Shown here: positions 16,310-25,041 of the stretch, one piece after another | Layout: every line of letters begins with the position of its first letter | How positions within the stretch are numbered: the stretch's first letter is position 1 | NCBI RefSeq assembly: GCF_001637225.1 | Contig: NZ_LVJI01000009.1 | Location: forward strand, 1-64,000 | Length of the DNA: 64,000 nt | Direction: 5' to 3' | Source of the DNA: Paenibacillus antarcticus | GTDB taxonomy: Bacteria > Bacillota > Bacilli > Paenibacillales > Paenibacillaceae | The notes under the pieces: model-generated | The model's input: the letters and a program-made list of their open reading frames with translations, nothing else | The model's database searches: none | What the model was told of the DNA's origin: nothing | Position numbers and translations under genes: made by a program

Positions 16310-19300
16310 TTATTTATCTACACCAACCAGCGTAATCTCATCCAAATAAATAAATGCATCTCCAGTTCCAGATAGAGACTCCAACTTAATCCCCATAGAT
16401 TTGACTGTATCTAGATTCTTCACTTTATCCAAAGGCAACGTGATCTTCGTGAAATCCCCACCATTGGTAGCTATTATCTCGAATACTTCACTAGCATTCC
16501 ACTCCCAGACGCTTCCTGTTTTAATGTATAGTTTTACTTTGGCAGACCCTGAAGATAATTTGACTTTGGCGGTAATCTCTTTCAACCCCTTAAGATCAAG
16601 CGGTGTATCATTCTTCAATTCAAAGCTAGTTCCAGTCAACGAAAACGCGGATCGTAATGCCTTCGAGCCTGTAGAGAACATATCTGAAGAAACTTCAGTT
16701 ACCTGAGCATTCGCGTCATTTTGGCTTTCGTCTACTGACCACGCTTCCGTACCCGTTTCAAAATCATATAGAATTCCCGGTCCCTGCGGATTGCTTCCAG
16801 ACCCACCTCCTCCGTTAGAACCATCCCCTACATTCGGATCGTAGACAGCTTTAATATCATCAAAGTACATGCTGTTTGTTCCTGTATACCCATTTACGGA
16901 GTTAACGAAGATAGAGAACTTTTGCACATCCTTCAATTTCTCTTTCGTCAGTGTTCCTGTAGCACCATGAACAGGTACAAATTTATTGAAATCCATTTTT
17001 TCTAATCGAGCCACATCCGTACTTGTATCTGGGTAGTATTCGAAGTCCCCCTCACTCACATGCAGTTGAAACACTAACTTCTGTCCTAGACCATCTGCTT
17101 TAATCCATGTCTCTAATTGGTTGAATTCAGACCAATCCACTTCGTTCAAAGTCTTTGATATCCCTGCGTACGTCTGATTCCCCAGAGTGTACTTATAAGA
17201 CAATCCATAACTTCCACCCTGTTTATTAGTCGTATCTAAAGACACTTCAACCCCATCTCCCTGAGGTTTGTATAGATCAGCTACAGCGGCATCCACGCCA
17301 TTGTAACCTTCGAAGTCATCAATTCGAGCTGGGTCGCTCACAGCCTCTTCATAGACACTGAATAATTGAATATTATCAACATAGATTGGGCGATCGAAGC
17401 TAAACCCGTTACCCACGATAGATATGCTAAGCCCTTTAGCTGCGGAAGATAACGCTGGATCAGTTAGATCAACTGAAGCGGAATACCGATAATATTCAAG
17501 TCCCATAGTGTCCGTGACTTTGTTTAGACTTGTTAGCTTCTTCTCCGTAGAATCCATCCCAAATTTAATATTATAATCTGGTGGAAGTAGTACCATAGTT
17601 CGAACCGTCGCATCCGGATTATTATCCACACTAACTGGAATCAATAGATCCAACTTCACCCGTTTAACATCCGAGATCTTAACAGTCTCAGCAACGTTGG
17701 AAAGATTCAACTTTAACTCTTGCCACGTGTCATCTGGTTCAAGTCCGGTAGCATTTAATTGCAGCGCACCATTGCTGTCAAACTCGCCATGTTCTACATC
17801 TAGTACAATAGAAGTTCCATTCTCATTCGCACCCGACCATGTGCCGACGCTCTCAACCTCTTCAGTATCATTATCAAACGTATACGACTTCATCAGAACT
17901 TCTTTCACTTTCACAAACACCATATTCGTCTGTTGGAGAATAGAAACGTTGTTGTTATCGTATGCTTTGACGGTAAAGGTAGCTGTATTACCATTAAATG
18001 CTGGATCTATTGCCCAATCAGCCGAGTAATAACCGTCTTGATCTAATACCATTGGCATTTCTATATCAGATCCTTCAAGCTGATATATCACCCGTGATGG
18101 AATCACATCGAGCACACGAGCTCTGATTTTCGTCTCCCCTATTCTTACCGTAGACTGGTTCACGGGTGAAGCAATATGCATAAAGGCTTTCTCTGCACTC
18201 GCCTGTACCTTTTTAGCTTTCAGATCCCCAACCTCTTTGTTAAACGCAGTATAGGGGTCATTATAGAATTTAATAAAATCAGGCAGAAGTTCATGATCTC
18301 CCAGATTACTGGCGTTATGATAGGGTACGAATAAGTTCCCATTCAGATTAAAATTGGCCCAAGTAAGCATATAAGCAATACGTTTCGCATCTGGATCTTG
18401 CTTAATCGCATTCAGCACATTAGTGAACCAATTCAAATCCCCATTTCCAGTTGTCTTCATCCCGCTCGGACTATAACCAAATTCAGAGAAGGTAGCCACT
18501 TTCTCCTTTGTATCTGCAAGCTTGGCAATCATACCAAGATCACTCACAAGACCATTTAGAAAGTTCGCTGCACCAGGAGTCTCCTGATTATCATACTGAT
18601 CCATACCTAGGATATCTACGAAATCGTCACCAGGATACGTGGTCAAATATTTCGCTTCACTGCCTCCAAAGGAACCATTTGGTGAGTAGACATACAGCAA
18701 ATTATGGACATTCTTCAAGTCGCGCAAATATTCTACTGTATACCGATAGATCTCTACATACTCACTTTGTGAAGTTGTTTGTGCTCCCCACCAGAACCAG
18801 CCACCATTTTGTTCGTGGAAAGGACGGAACAAGATTGGTATCGCCTCTCCCTGATCATCTTTTAATTGATTCGCTAAATCTGCGACTTGATCTAGATAGG
18901 CATTGAAGTCGGCATTCTTATCACCACCCGGCAGAATATGTTCTACCACATTACCTTTTACATCGTTAAAACTGCCCCCTGTAACAAAATTCGGCATATG
19001 CGCACTGAGCGTAATTATCCCTTTATTGTCATGCGCTTTTTTCATAAGAATCGCTAAATTCTCTCTGCTTTTCACTGGATCTCCAAATACACCGGGTTTC
19101 TCTTTACCTTCGAGACTTAACGTGTCCCAACCATATACAGCAGGGAAATCTCCAACGGCATTTTTAACATCGGATTGTGTTCCAGTTGGTGTAGATTCAC
19201 TAAAAGATAGTCCAACGTCCGTGACATGCTGCTGTCCGAATAATACCTCTTTCCCTCTTGTATCAGACAGATAAGCAAACAGGGATTTGGTTGTTGAAGT

Positions 19301-20626
19301 CGCTTCCGCATCCACTAGATTCTCAACTCTTAATCCAGCACCGTTATCTGTTCCCCCGGTTTCTCCATTCCCCCCTGAACTCCCACTGCTTCCTTGCGTG
19401 TTACCAGAACTCACACTGCCAGTCACGGGGCCCATATTCGTTCGACTTGAAATACGCCCATTAATAACACTAGTTATTCCTGGATTTGTTAACTGGCCGT
19501 TGATCTTAACACTTCCACTCAGAATATTCACTTCGGTTAGTGTGCCTTGTGAATTTACTTCACTGCCATTTGCTGAAGCTCCAATCTCCATCTTCTTTAC
19601 CGTTGAACCCTTTTCTCCTTTCAATTCAAACGGATTATTCGCCTGAACAAAACCAATAACAGACCCTGAACGCATATCGAGTGTAGACCGGCTATTTAAC
19701 ACGAGTCGTTCCATTTGAGTTGAGCCTGTAACGCGGATAGTCACAGCGCCTTCTTTCCGGTTAACAACCACTTGATTTAGATTAGAGTTATGAATAATGA
19801 TGCTATGGTTACCACCACCTAATACATAAGTAGTTCCATTAACCGTTACGTTATCGAGCGTAACTTCTCCCTCACCAATCCCAGGAGCTAAGTACAAATC
19901 GCCAGAGATATTCGCATCCTTAAGAGTCACACCTTCATGATTAATAACCGCATTACCTTGTATACTTCCCCCTTGAACAATGCCCGGTTGTGAATAATAT
20001 GCTTTGACGAGTTTATCTACCAATGTAACAACCTCAGCCCGAGTGATGGGCACATCCGGTCTAAATGTCCCATCCGAGTAACCGCTTACATAATTAGATA
20101 ATTCTCGAACCGCATCAATTGCATACGCATTAATTTCCTTTACATCTTTAAACCCTACAGAAGCGTCAATATTCCCTTCATGTTTCAGAAGAAAAGCTCG
20201 AGCGATTAGAGTTACGGCGTCTTGACGGGTTAGTTCTGCATCCGCTTGAGACCTATTATTGTTAAATCCATCATAGTAACCCGCTTCCTTAGCTACAGAA
20301 AGTTCGTTAGTATACCATGCATTCGCCGACACATCAGCGAATGGTTGTATTGTCTTCTGATAGTAACCAAAAACCCGGTTCATGATCGTAACAAACTCGG
20401 CACGAGTCACACTTTTGTCTGGAGAAAAGGATCCATCTGGATAGCCTTTTATCAACCCTTCCCCCATCCACTTTTCAATACTGGTACCAGCCCAATGGAT
20501 TGCGGATGTCTCCTTTTGTGAAACAGTATCCAACGATTCTGCATAACTAAACCCAGATGCTGATAATAGAGAAACAAACAATACGGCAGCCGCTGACAAT
20601 GGAACACATTTTAATGTTTTCATCAT
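16310..20626 (-). CDS. SLH-anchored multidomain GH26 beta-mannanase
   Basis: A 1438-residue cell-surface enzyme. Order: signal peptide (1-29); three SLH repeats (about 42-210) that bind secondary cell-wall polymer; a beta-strand-rich repeat region (about 215-395) of the type that follows SLH domains in Paenibacillus proteins; a Gly/Ser linker (400-430); GH26 catalytic domain (about 435-795) with acid/base Glu605 in RPFHEQNGGW and nucleophile Glu715 in FSEFGY; an Ig-like module (810-905); a CBM27-like module (about 910-1095); a CBM11-like module (about 1100-1265); a Gly/Ser linker; and a third beta-sandwich binding module (about 1285-1438). It should hold and cut mannan at the cell surface. 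SLH domains at the N-terminus instead of the C-terminus are notable. GGAAGGGG precedes two adjacent ATGs. Confidence 0.93.
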   Translation of the reverse strand: MMKTLKCVPLSAAAVLFVSLLSASGFSYAESLDTVSQKETSAIHWAGTSIEKWMGEGLIKGYPDGSFSPDKSVTRAEFVTIMNRVFGYYQKTIQPFADVSANAWYTNELSVAKEAGYYDGFNNNRSQADAELTRQDAVTLIARAFLLKHEGNIDASVGFKDVKEINAYAIDAVRELSNYVSGYSDGTFRPDVPITRAEVVTLVDKLVKAYYSQPGIVQGGSIQGNAVINHEGVTLKDANISGDLYLAPGIGEGEVTLDNVTVNGTTYVLGGGNHSIIIHNSNLNQVVVNRKEGAVTIRVTGSTQMERLVLNSRSTLDMRSGSVIGFVQANNPFELKGEKGSTVKKMEIGASANGSEVNSQGTLTEVNILSGSVKINGQLTNPGITSVINGRISSRTNMGPVTGSVSSGNTQGSSGSSGGNGETGGTDNGAGLRVENLVDAEATSTTKSLFAYLSDTRGKEVLFGQQHVTDVGLSFSESTPTGTQSDVKNAVGDFPAVYGWDTLSLEGKEKPGVFGDPVKSRENLAILMKKAHDNKGIITLSAHMPNFVTGGSFNDVKGNVVEHILPGGDKNADFNAYLDQVADLANQLKDDQGEAIPILFRPFHEQNGGWFWWGAQTTSQSEYVEIYRYTVEYLRDLKNVHNLLYVYSPNGSFGGSEAKYLTTYPGDDFVDILGMDQYDNQETPGAANFLNGLVSDLGMIAKLADTKEKVATFSEFGYSPSGMKTTGNGDLNWFTNVLNAIKQDPDAKRIAYMLTWANFNLNGNLFVPYHNASNLGDHELLPDFIKFYNDPYTAFNKEVGDLKAKKVQASAEKAFMHIASPVNQSTVRIGETKIRARVLDVIPSRVIYQLEGSDIEMPMVLDQDGYYSADWAIDPAFNGNTATFTVKAYDNNNVSILQQTNMVFVKVKEVLMKSYTFDNDTEEVESVGTWSGANENGTSIVLDVEHGEFDSNGALQLNATGLEPDDTWQELKLNLSNVAETVKISDVKRVKLDLLIPVSVDNNPDATVRTMVLLPPDYNIKFGMDSTEKKLTSLNKVTDTMGLEYYRYSASVDLTDPALSSAAKGLSISIVGNGFSFDRPIYVDNIQLFSVYEEAVSDPARIDDFEGYNGVDAAVADLYKPQGDGVEVSLDTTNKQGGSYGLSYKYTLGNQTYAGISKTLNEVDWSEFNQLETWIKADGLGQKLVFQLHVSEGDFEYYPDTSTDVARLEKMDFNKFVPVHGATGTLTKEKLKDVQKFSIFVNSVNGYTGTNSMYFDDIKAVYDPNVGDGSNGGGGSGSNPQGPGILYDFETGTEAWSVDESQNDANAQVTEVSSDMFSTGSKALRSAFSLTGTSFELKNDTPLDLKGLKEITAKVKLSSGSAKVKLYIKTGSVWEWNASEVFEIIATNGGDFTKITLPLDKVKNLDTVKSMGIKLESLSGTGDAFIYLDEITLVGVDK

Positions 20627-20646
20627 AAACCCCTTCCTAAATTTAA

Positions 20647-20693
20647 GTTAACGTTAACCCCATGATCATATTATGTTAGCGCTTACTCGTCAA
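20647..20693 (-). promoter_or_regulatory. Promoter of the GH26 gene with cre-like site and perfect palindrome
   Basis: Minus strand: -35 TTGACG (20688-20693), 17-bp spacer, -10 TATGAT (20665-20670). The spacer contains TGTTAGCGCTTACT (20674-20687), a close cre match. At the predicted start of transcription is GTTAACGTTAAC (20647-20658), a perfect 12-base palindrome with a central CG, as expected for a LacI-family operator. Confidence 0.7.
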
Positions 20694-20762
20694 TATCTTG
20701 TTTTAAATATTAAACAAATTATATTTAAAACAATTAATTAATCCTTATAAATACTAATTATA

Positions 20763-20816
20763 TTGACAACTACCGGTATGAATATTAAAATGATTTTGTT
20801 AAGTAATCGTTTACTT
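20763..20816 (+). promoter_or_regulatory. Promoter and operator of the epimerase-GH130 operon
   Basis: TTGACA (20763-20768), 17-bp spacer, TAAAAT (20786-20791). Immediately downstream of the predicted start is AAGTAATCGTTTACTT (20801-20816), a palindrome centred on CG and related to the sites at the other two mannan promoters. Confidence 0.7.
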
Positions 20817-20838
20817 TAATTAAAAAGGTGGGGTTTCA

Positions 20839-22008
20839 TTGCAAAAACTGAAAGCAGAAATAATCAGAGAATTGGAAGATCATATCCTTCCCTTCTGGTC
20901 CGGTTGCATGGATTCGACGAATGGAGGTTTTTACGGTGGAGTCAATATTGATCTTCAGCAACAACCTCAGGCAGATAAGGGGGGGATAGCCACTTCTAGA
21001 ATTCTGTGGTCTTTCTCTTCTGCGTATGTCATCACCGGCAATGAGCAATATCTTTCCTGCGCTAAACATGCATATACCTTTCTAATAGATCAAATCATGG
21101 ATAAGGAATTTCAGGGATTGTATTGGATGGTAGATTACATGGGAGCTCCCAAAGATACGAGAAAGCATGTTTATACGCAATCATTTGGTATATATGCACT
21201 AAGTGAATACTACAAAGCATCTAAAGATCCAAATGCCCTCGAAATGGCTAAGCAACTCTTCCATTTGATTGAAATGAAAGGTTTCAATCCAGAGATTAAT
21301 GCTTACAAAGAAGAATTTGATCGAGTGTGGACAGAAATTCCAAATGAGATGCTGAGTGAAAATGGCGTTCAAGCGGATATTACGATGAATACACATATTC
21401 ATGTTTTAGAAGCCTATACGAATTTATTCACCGTATGGCCAGATGATCGGCTTAGAGCAGCTCTTACAAACCTATTAGAAATCTTATATACCAAAATATA
21501 TAATCCCAACACGAAATTCTTAGGCGTCTTCTTTGATAAGAAATGGCATTCATTGCTTGATCTCAAATCCTTCGGTCATGATATCGAAGCTAGTTGGCTC
21601 ATTGACCGAACGCTACACGTTCTTAATATAGATAAGCCGGAATATGTACAGATGGTCATCGATATTGCCTACAACATTGCGAACTACGCGATACAAGAGG
21701 ATGGTTCGCTCATAAATGAGCAAGAACAAGATCATGTGGACAAAACTAGGGTATGGTGGGTTCAAGCAGAAGCTATCGTGGGATTCTATAATGCTTATCA
21801 ACGTACTCAAGATCCTATTTTCCTCAAATTGGTCAGTAATCTATGGCATTATATCAAGGACAATATTATTGATGACCGACCAAATGGAGAATGGTTCTGG
21901 TCCATCGAACCTGATGGTACGCCTTCTCCGAGAGAAATCAATGGTGCTTGGAAATGTCCTTATCACAACAGTCGTTTTTGTTTAGAAATGATCGAAAGGG
22001 TGAACTAA
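20839..22008 (+). CDS. Cellobiose 2-epimerase
   Basis: A 389-residue (alpha/alpha)6-barrel enzyme of the N-acylglucosamine 2-epimerase superfamily. Length and blocks such as [49 protein letters not shown] and the C-terminal WKCPYHNSR match cellobiose 2-epimerases, including the conserved His/Trp residues lining the pocket. In this setting it converts beta-1,4-mannobiose to 4-O-beta-mannosyl-glucose, the substrate of the next gene's product. The start codon is TTG with AAGGTGGGG at proper distance. It is the first gene of a two-gene operon with its own promoter, divergent from the GH26 gene. Confidence 0.92.
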   Translation: MQKLKAEIIRELEDHILPFWSGCMDSTNGGFYGGVNIDLQQQPQADKGGIATSRILWSFSSAYVITGNEQYLSCAKHAYTFLIDQIMDKEFQGLYWMVDYMGAPKDTRKHVYTQSFGIYALSEYYKASKDPNALEMAKQLFHLIEMKGFNPEINAYKEEFDRVWTEIPNEMLSENGVQADITMNTHIHVLEAYTNLFTVWPDDRLRAALTNLLEILYTKIYNPNTKFLGVFFDKKWHSLLDLKSFGHDIEASWLIDRTLHVLNIDKPEYVQMVIDIAYNIANYAIQEDGSLINEQEQDHVDKTRVWWVQAEAIVGFYNAYQRTQDPIFLKLVSNLWHYIKDNIIDDRPNGEWFWSIEPDGTPSPREINGAWKCPYHNSRFCLEMIERVN

Positions 22009-22009
22009 T

Positions 22010-23191
22010 ATGATACACGCGAAATATAAAGAGCTTCTAGCCGAACAAGAGACCTTGATTAACCGAACCAATGAAAAAAATACAACCTTCTATAACGGGG
22101 TTTATGATCGCTATCAATACCCTGTCATTACCCGACACCATGTACCGTTACATTGGAGATTTGATTTGAATGCCGAGACCAACCCGCATTTCATGGAGAG
22201 ATTAGGAATTAATGCGACCCTTAATCCAGGGGCCATTTATTTCAATAACAAATATTATCTTGTGATCCGCACGGAAGGTCTTGATCGTAAGTCTATTTTT
22301 GCTATCGCTGAAAGCGACAATGGTATTGATCAATTCCGATTCATTGGGACTCCGCTTACATGGGAAGATATCGATCAAGAAGAAACGAATATGTACGATA
22401 TGCGACTAGTACTACATGAAGACGGTTGGATCTATGGTATCTATTGCTCGGAGAAGAAAGATCCTGATGCTGCTCCCTTCGACACATCCAGTGCAGTAGC
22501 ACAAGCTGGGTTTGTAAGAACGCGGGATTTATTGAGTTGGGAACGCCTTCCTAACATACAAACCCCATCACCACAACAGCGTAACGTTGTATTACATCCA
22601 GAATTTGTGAATGGCAAATATGCTTTCTATACTCGTCCACAGGACGGATTTATCTCTACTGGTTCAGGTGGTGGTATTGCCTTTGGTCTATGTGATGATG
22701 TCCTAAATCCAGTTATTGTTCATGAGCAGATCATTGATGAACGTAGATACCATACCATCTATGAAGTCAAGAATGGTCAGGGGCCAGCACCTATTAAGAC
22801 AGATCTTGGCTGGATTCATATTGCACATGGCGTGAGGAATACAGCAGCAGGGCTACGTTATGTACTATATACTTTTGCTACAAGCTTAGAGGATCCGACG
22901 AAGATCATTGCCAAACCTGGTGGCCACTTTATCGCGCCTTATGATGAGGAGCGCGTAGGCGATGTATCGAATGTTATCTTTTGTAATGGTGCCGTTGTAA
23001 ATGAGAAGCAAGACGTGATGATCTATTATGCTTCCAGTGATACTAGAATTCATGTTGCTACTACGACGATTGAACGTCTGATTGATTATACCTTTAACAC
23101 ACCAGAGGATCCTTTCCGTTCCCTAGATAATGCAAACCAACGTAAGGAACTGATCGAGCTTAACGAACTGTTACTACAGAAACACTCATGA
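22010..23191 (+). CDS. 4-O-beta-D-mannosyl-D-glucose phosphorylase (GH130_1)
   Basis: A 393-residue GH130 propeller enzyme. The longer N-terminus, the motif YDMR with Asp130 (equivalent to Asp131 of the Bacteroides fragilis enzyme), [11 protein letters not shown] and [10 protein letters not shown] place it in subgroup 1, which cleaves mannosyl-glucose with phosphate to mannose 1-phosphate and glucose. The ATG is one base past the epimerase stop, so the two are translationally coupled. Together they finish mannobiose breakdown in the cytoplasm while saving one ATP per bond. Confidence 0.93.
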   Translation: MIHAKYKELLAEQETLINRTNEKNTTFYNGVYDRYQYPVITRHHVPLHWRFDLNAETNPHFMERLGINATLNPGAIYFNNKYYLVIRTEGLDRKSIFAIAESDNGIDQFRFIGTPLTWEDIDQEETNMYDMRLVLHEDGWIYGIYCSEKKDPDAAPFDTSSAVAQAGFVRTRDLLSWERLPNIQTPSPQQRNVVLHPEFVNGKYAFYTRPQDGFISTGSGGGIAFGLCDDVLNPVIVHEQIIDERRYHTIYEVKNGQGPAPIKTDLGWIHIAHGVRNTAAGLRYVLYTFATSLEDPTKIIAKPGGHFIAPYDEERVGDVSNVIFCNGAVVNEKQDVMIYYASSDTRIHVATTTIERLIDYTFNTPEDPFRSLDNANQRKELIELNELLLQKHS

Positions 23192-23251
23192 ATAGAATGA
23201 TTTAAGAGAAATTAGAACGGTTTCTGCATTCGACAGAGATACAATACGAAG

Positions 23252-23290
23252 AGCTAACGACCGGTACACAACCGTCGTTGGCTTTTTTTC
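23252..23290 (+). terminator. Terminator of the epimerase-GH130 operon
   Basis: AGCTAACGACCGGT pairs with ACCGTCGTTGGCT, with one bulge, followed by a run of seven T. Confidence 0.85.
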
Positions 23291-23327
23291 AATTTCGTTA
23301 ATCCTTCAATCGGGTTACGAAATATCA

Positions 23328-23356
23328 AGAAAAAAAGAGGGATCCCCTCCTCTTTT
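23328..23356 (-). terminator. Terminator of the 45-residue protein gene
   Basis: AAAAGAGG / CCTCTTTT with an 8-base loop; on the minus strand it is followed by a T-tract. Confidence 0.7.
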
Positions 23357-23407
23357 CTACTCATCTTACTACCACATTAACGGAGAATTATCTGTTATTA
23401 TCCTATC

Positions 23408-23545
23408 TTACTCTTTTGAATCATCTTGTAGCATTTCTTTGCGTCTGTCATTCTTTTTTTGTTGAAATTGTTGCGCTTGTTGACTCGTCACAGGGTTCTT
23501 TTCTAAAGCTTTTACCGTATTGATTAGATTCTTATCTGGGCTCAT
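23408..23545 (-). CDS. Small hydrophilic hypothetical protein (45 aa)
   Basis: A 45-residue polar protein, MSPDKNLINTVKALEK at the start, rich in Gln, Lys and Asp, probably helical, with no membrane segment. TAGGAGG lies about nine bases before the ATG and a clear terminator follows, which together make it a credible gene despite its size. It lies alone between the mannan locus and an MFS gene. I do not recognise a family; size and composition resemble small acid-soluble or cytosolic proteins of spore formers, but that is only an impression. Confidence 0.6.
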   Translation of the reverse strand: MSPDKNLINTVKALEKNPVTSQQAQQFQQKKNDRRKEMLQDDSKE

Positions 23546-23770
23546 CTGTCATTCCTCCTAGGCTAGTGTGACTTGGGTTCAGTATAGTATTGTTGCAGTT
23601 ATGTGTTCGGACTATTCACATTAAGAATAAACGGATTCATTATTACACAAATTTAAAGTACATCCTCTTGATCTAAGCACCTCTACCTTACCGAGAATCG
23701 CCCATTCATGGTACAATAGGAAGGCTGCAATGCGTTCAATAATACAATCACGTGAGGAATATGATATTTC

Positions 23771-24934
23771 ATGAAACAATCCACACCGTTACGGGCCTTT
23801 AATTTCTTGTATTTTGCCTTGCTAGCTATGTTTGTCTCTTTTCTTCCTGTCTATTTCGATTCACAGGGGTTAAGCCCATCACAGATTGGATTCATCATTG
23901 GTACGGGTGGGATAATAACAATCATTGCTCAGCCTTTGTGGGGGATGATTAGTGACCGGACAAAGACGATTCGAAAAGTATTAATGCTTCTGATTGTTTG
24001 CGCTTCGATCACCGGATTTCTGTTGTACAATACGACTAGTTACACCATGCTTATTGTATTTGCAATGTTGACTTATTTCTTTCTTATGCCTATTGATCCT
24101 TTAACGGAAAGTATGAATTTTCGAATAGCTGAATCCACTAGTATTAACTACGGCTCCATTCGTACATTCGGGGCATTGGGCTATGCGGTTATGGCGTTAT
24201 TAACTGGTTACTTAATGACCCACTATGGCTCTCACAGCTTAGCATTAGTATTTGCTGGTATTGGACTTTTAAGCTTTATCATTATTCTTCCTATACCCGA
24301 TGCACCAGCAGCCGCTAAACCCGTAACGTTGAAGAGTCTCAAAAATTTCTTAAGTGGAAAAGAAACACTTCTGTTCTTGTTGCTAGTCTTCATCTGTTCC
24401 ATTCCAGCGCGGATAAACGACACCTTTCTAGGTATATATATCCTTGAACTTGGAGGAAATCCAGCATTGGTAGGGCAAGCTTGGTTTCTAGCAGCAGGCA
24501 GTGAAATTGTCGTATTTGCTCTAAGCTTCTGGTGGCTACGTAAAGGTAAGGAACTTATCCTCATTACAATTGCCGGTGCCTTTTATTTCATACGCTTCTT
24601 TATTTCTGCATGGATAACTGATCCACATTGGCTAGCTTATTTGCAAGTCCTCCAACTGCTTACATTCCCGATATTTTATACAGCAGCTATTCAGTACTTA
24701 TATCGAATCGTGCCCGTTGAGTGGCGTGCAACGGGTCAGACTGTACTGGCTCTACTATTTTTTGGAGTATCTGGCATCTTCGCTTCCTATGTTGGGGGCG
24801 CTATGTATGAATTTTTCGGAGCTAAGACACTGTTCCTATCTATCTCAGCAATTTCTTGTGTCGGCGTGATATTCGGTCTGGTCCTACATCGAACGTACGG
24901 AGGTAGTCAACGCAATACCGAAGCGGACACCTAA
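23771..24934 (+). CDS. MFS transporter (PPP / nucleoside-symporter-like)
   Basis: A 387-residue integral membrane protein with about 12 hydrophobic segments. The pattern of RAFNFLYFALLAMFVSFLPVYF at the start and QPLWGMISDRTKTIRKV in the first cytoplasmic loop fits the MFS_1-like subgroup that includes phenylpropionate permease and nucleoside:proton symporters. GAGGAA precedes the ATG. It is not in an operon with the mannan genes, from which terminators separate it, and it precedes fabV by about 100 bases. The substrate cannot be inferred. Confidence 0.88.
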   Translation: MKQSTPLRAFNFLYFALLAMFVSFLPVYFDSQGLSPSQIGFIIGTGGIITIIAQPLWGMISDRTKTIRKVLMLLIVCASITGFLLYNTTSYTMLIVFAMLTYFFLMPIDPLTESMNFRIAESTSINYGSIRTFGALGYAVMALLTGYLMTHYGSHSLALVFAGIGLLSFIIILPIPDAPAAAKPVTLKSLKNFLSGKETLLFLLLVFICSIPARINDTFLGIYILELGGNPALVGQAWFLAAGSEIVVFALSFWWLRKGKELILITIAGAFYFIRFFISAWITDPHWLAYLQVLQLLTFPIFYTAAIQYLYRIVPVEWRATGQTVLALLFFGVSGIFASYVGGAMYEFFGAKTLFLSISAISCVGVIFGLVLHRTYGGSQRNTEADT

Positions 24935-25041
24935 AGAAATCATCAGTCAATAATGAATCCCCATTCGTACAAAAGTTACTTGGGGCGATTACATAAGCAA
25001 TCTATTAATCAGGTCTGTTAAAGAGAGGAATTTATACACAA

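Noticed and set aside
18508-18906. 132-codon plus-strand frame inside the GH26 gene
   Set aside because: It lies antisense within the catalytic domain of a clearly coding gene, and its composition (His/Ser/Tyr-rich) is that of a shadow frame.
19287-19646. Direct-repeat-like Gly/Ser codons near 19.3-19.5 kb as a possible repeat array
   Set aside because: They encode the GSSGSSGGNGETGG linker of the GH26 protein; simple linker codons, not a CRISPR or tandem repeat array.
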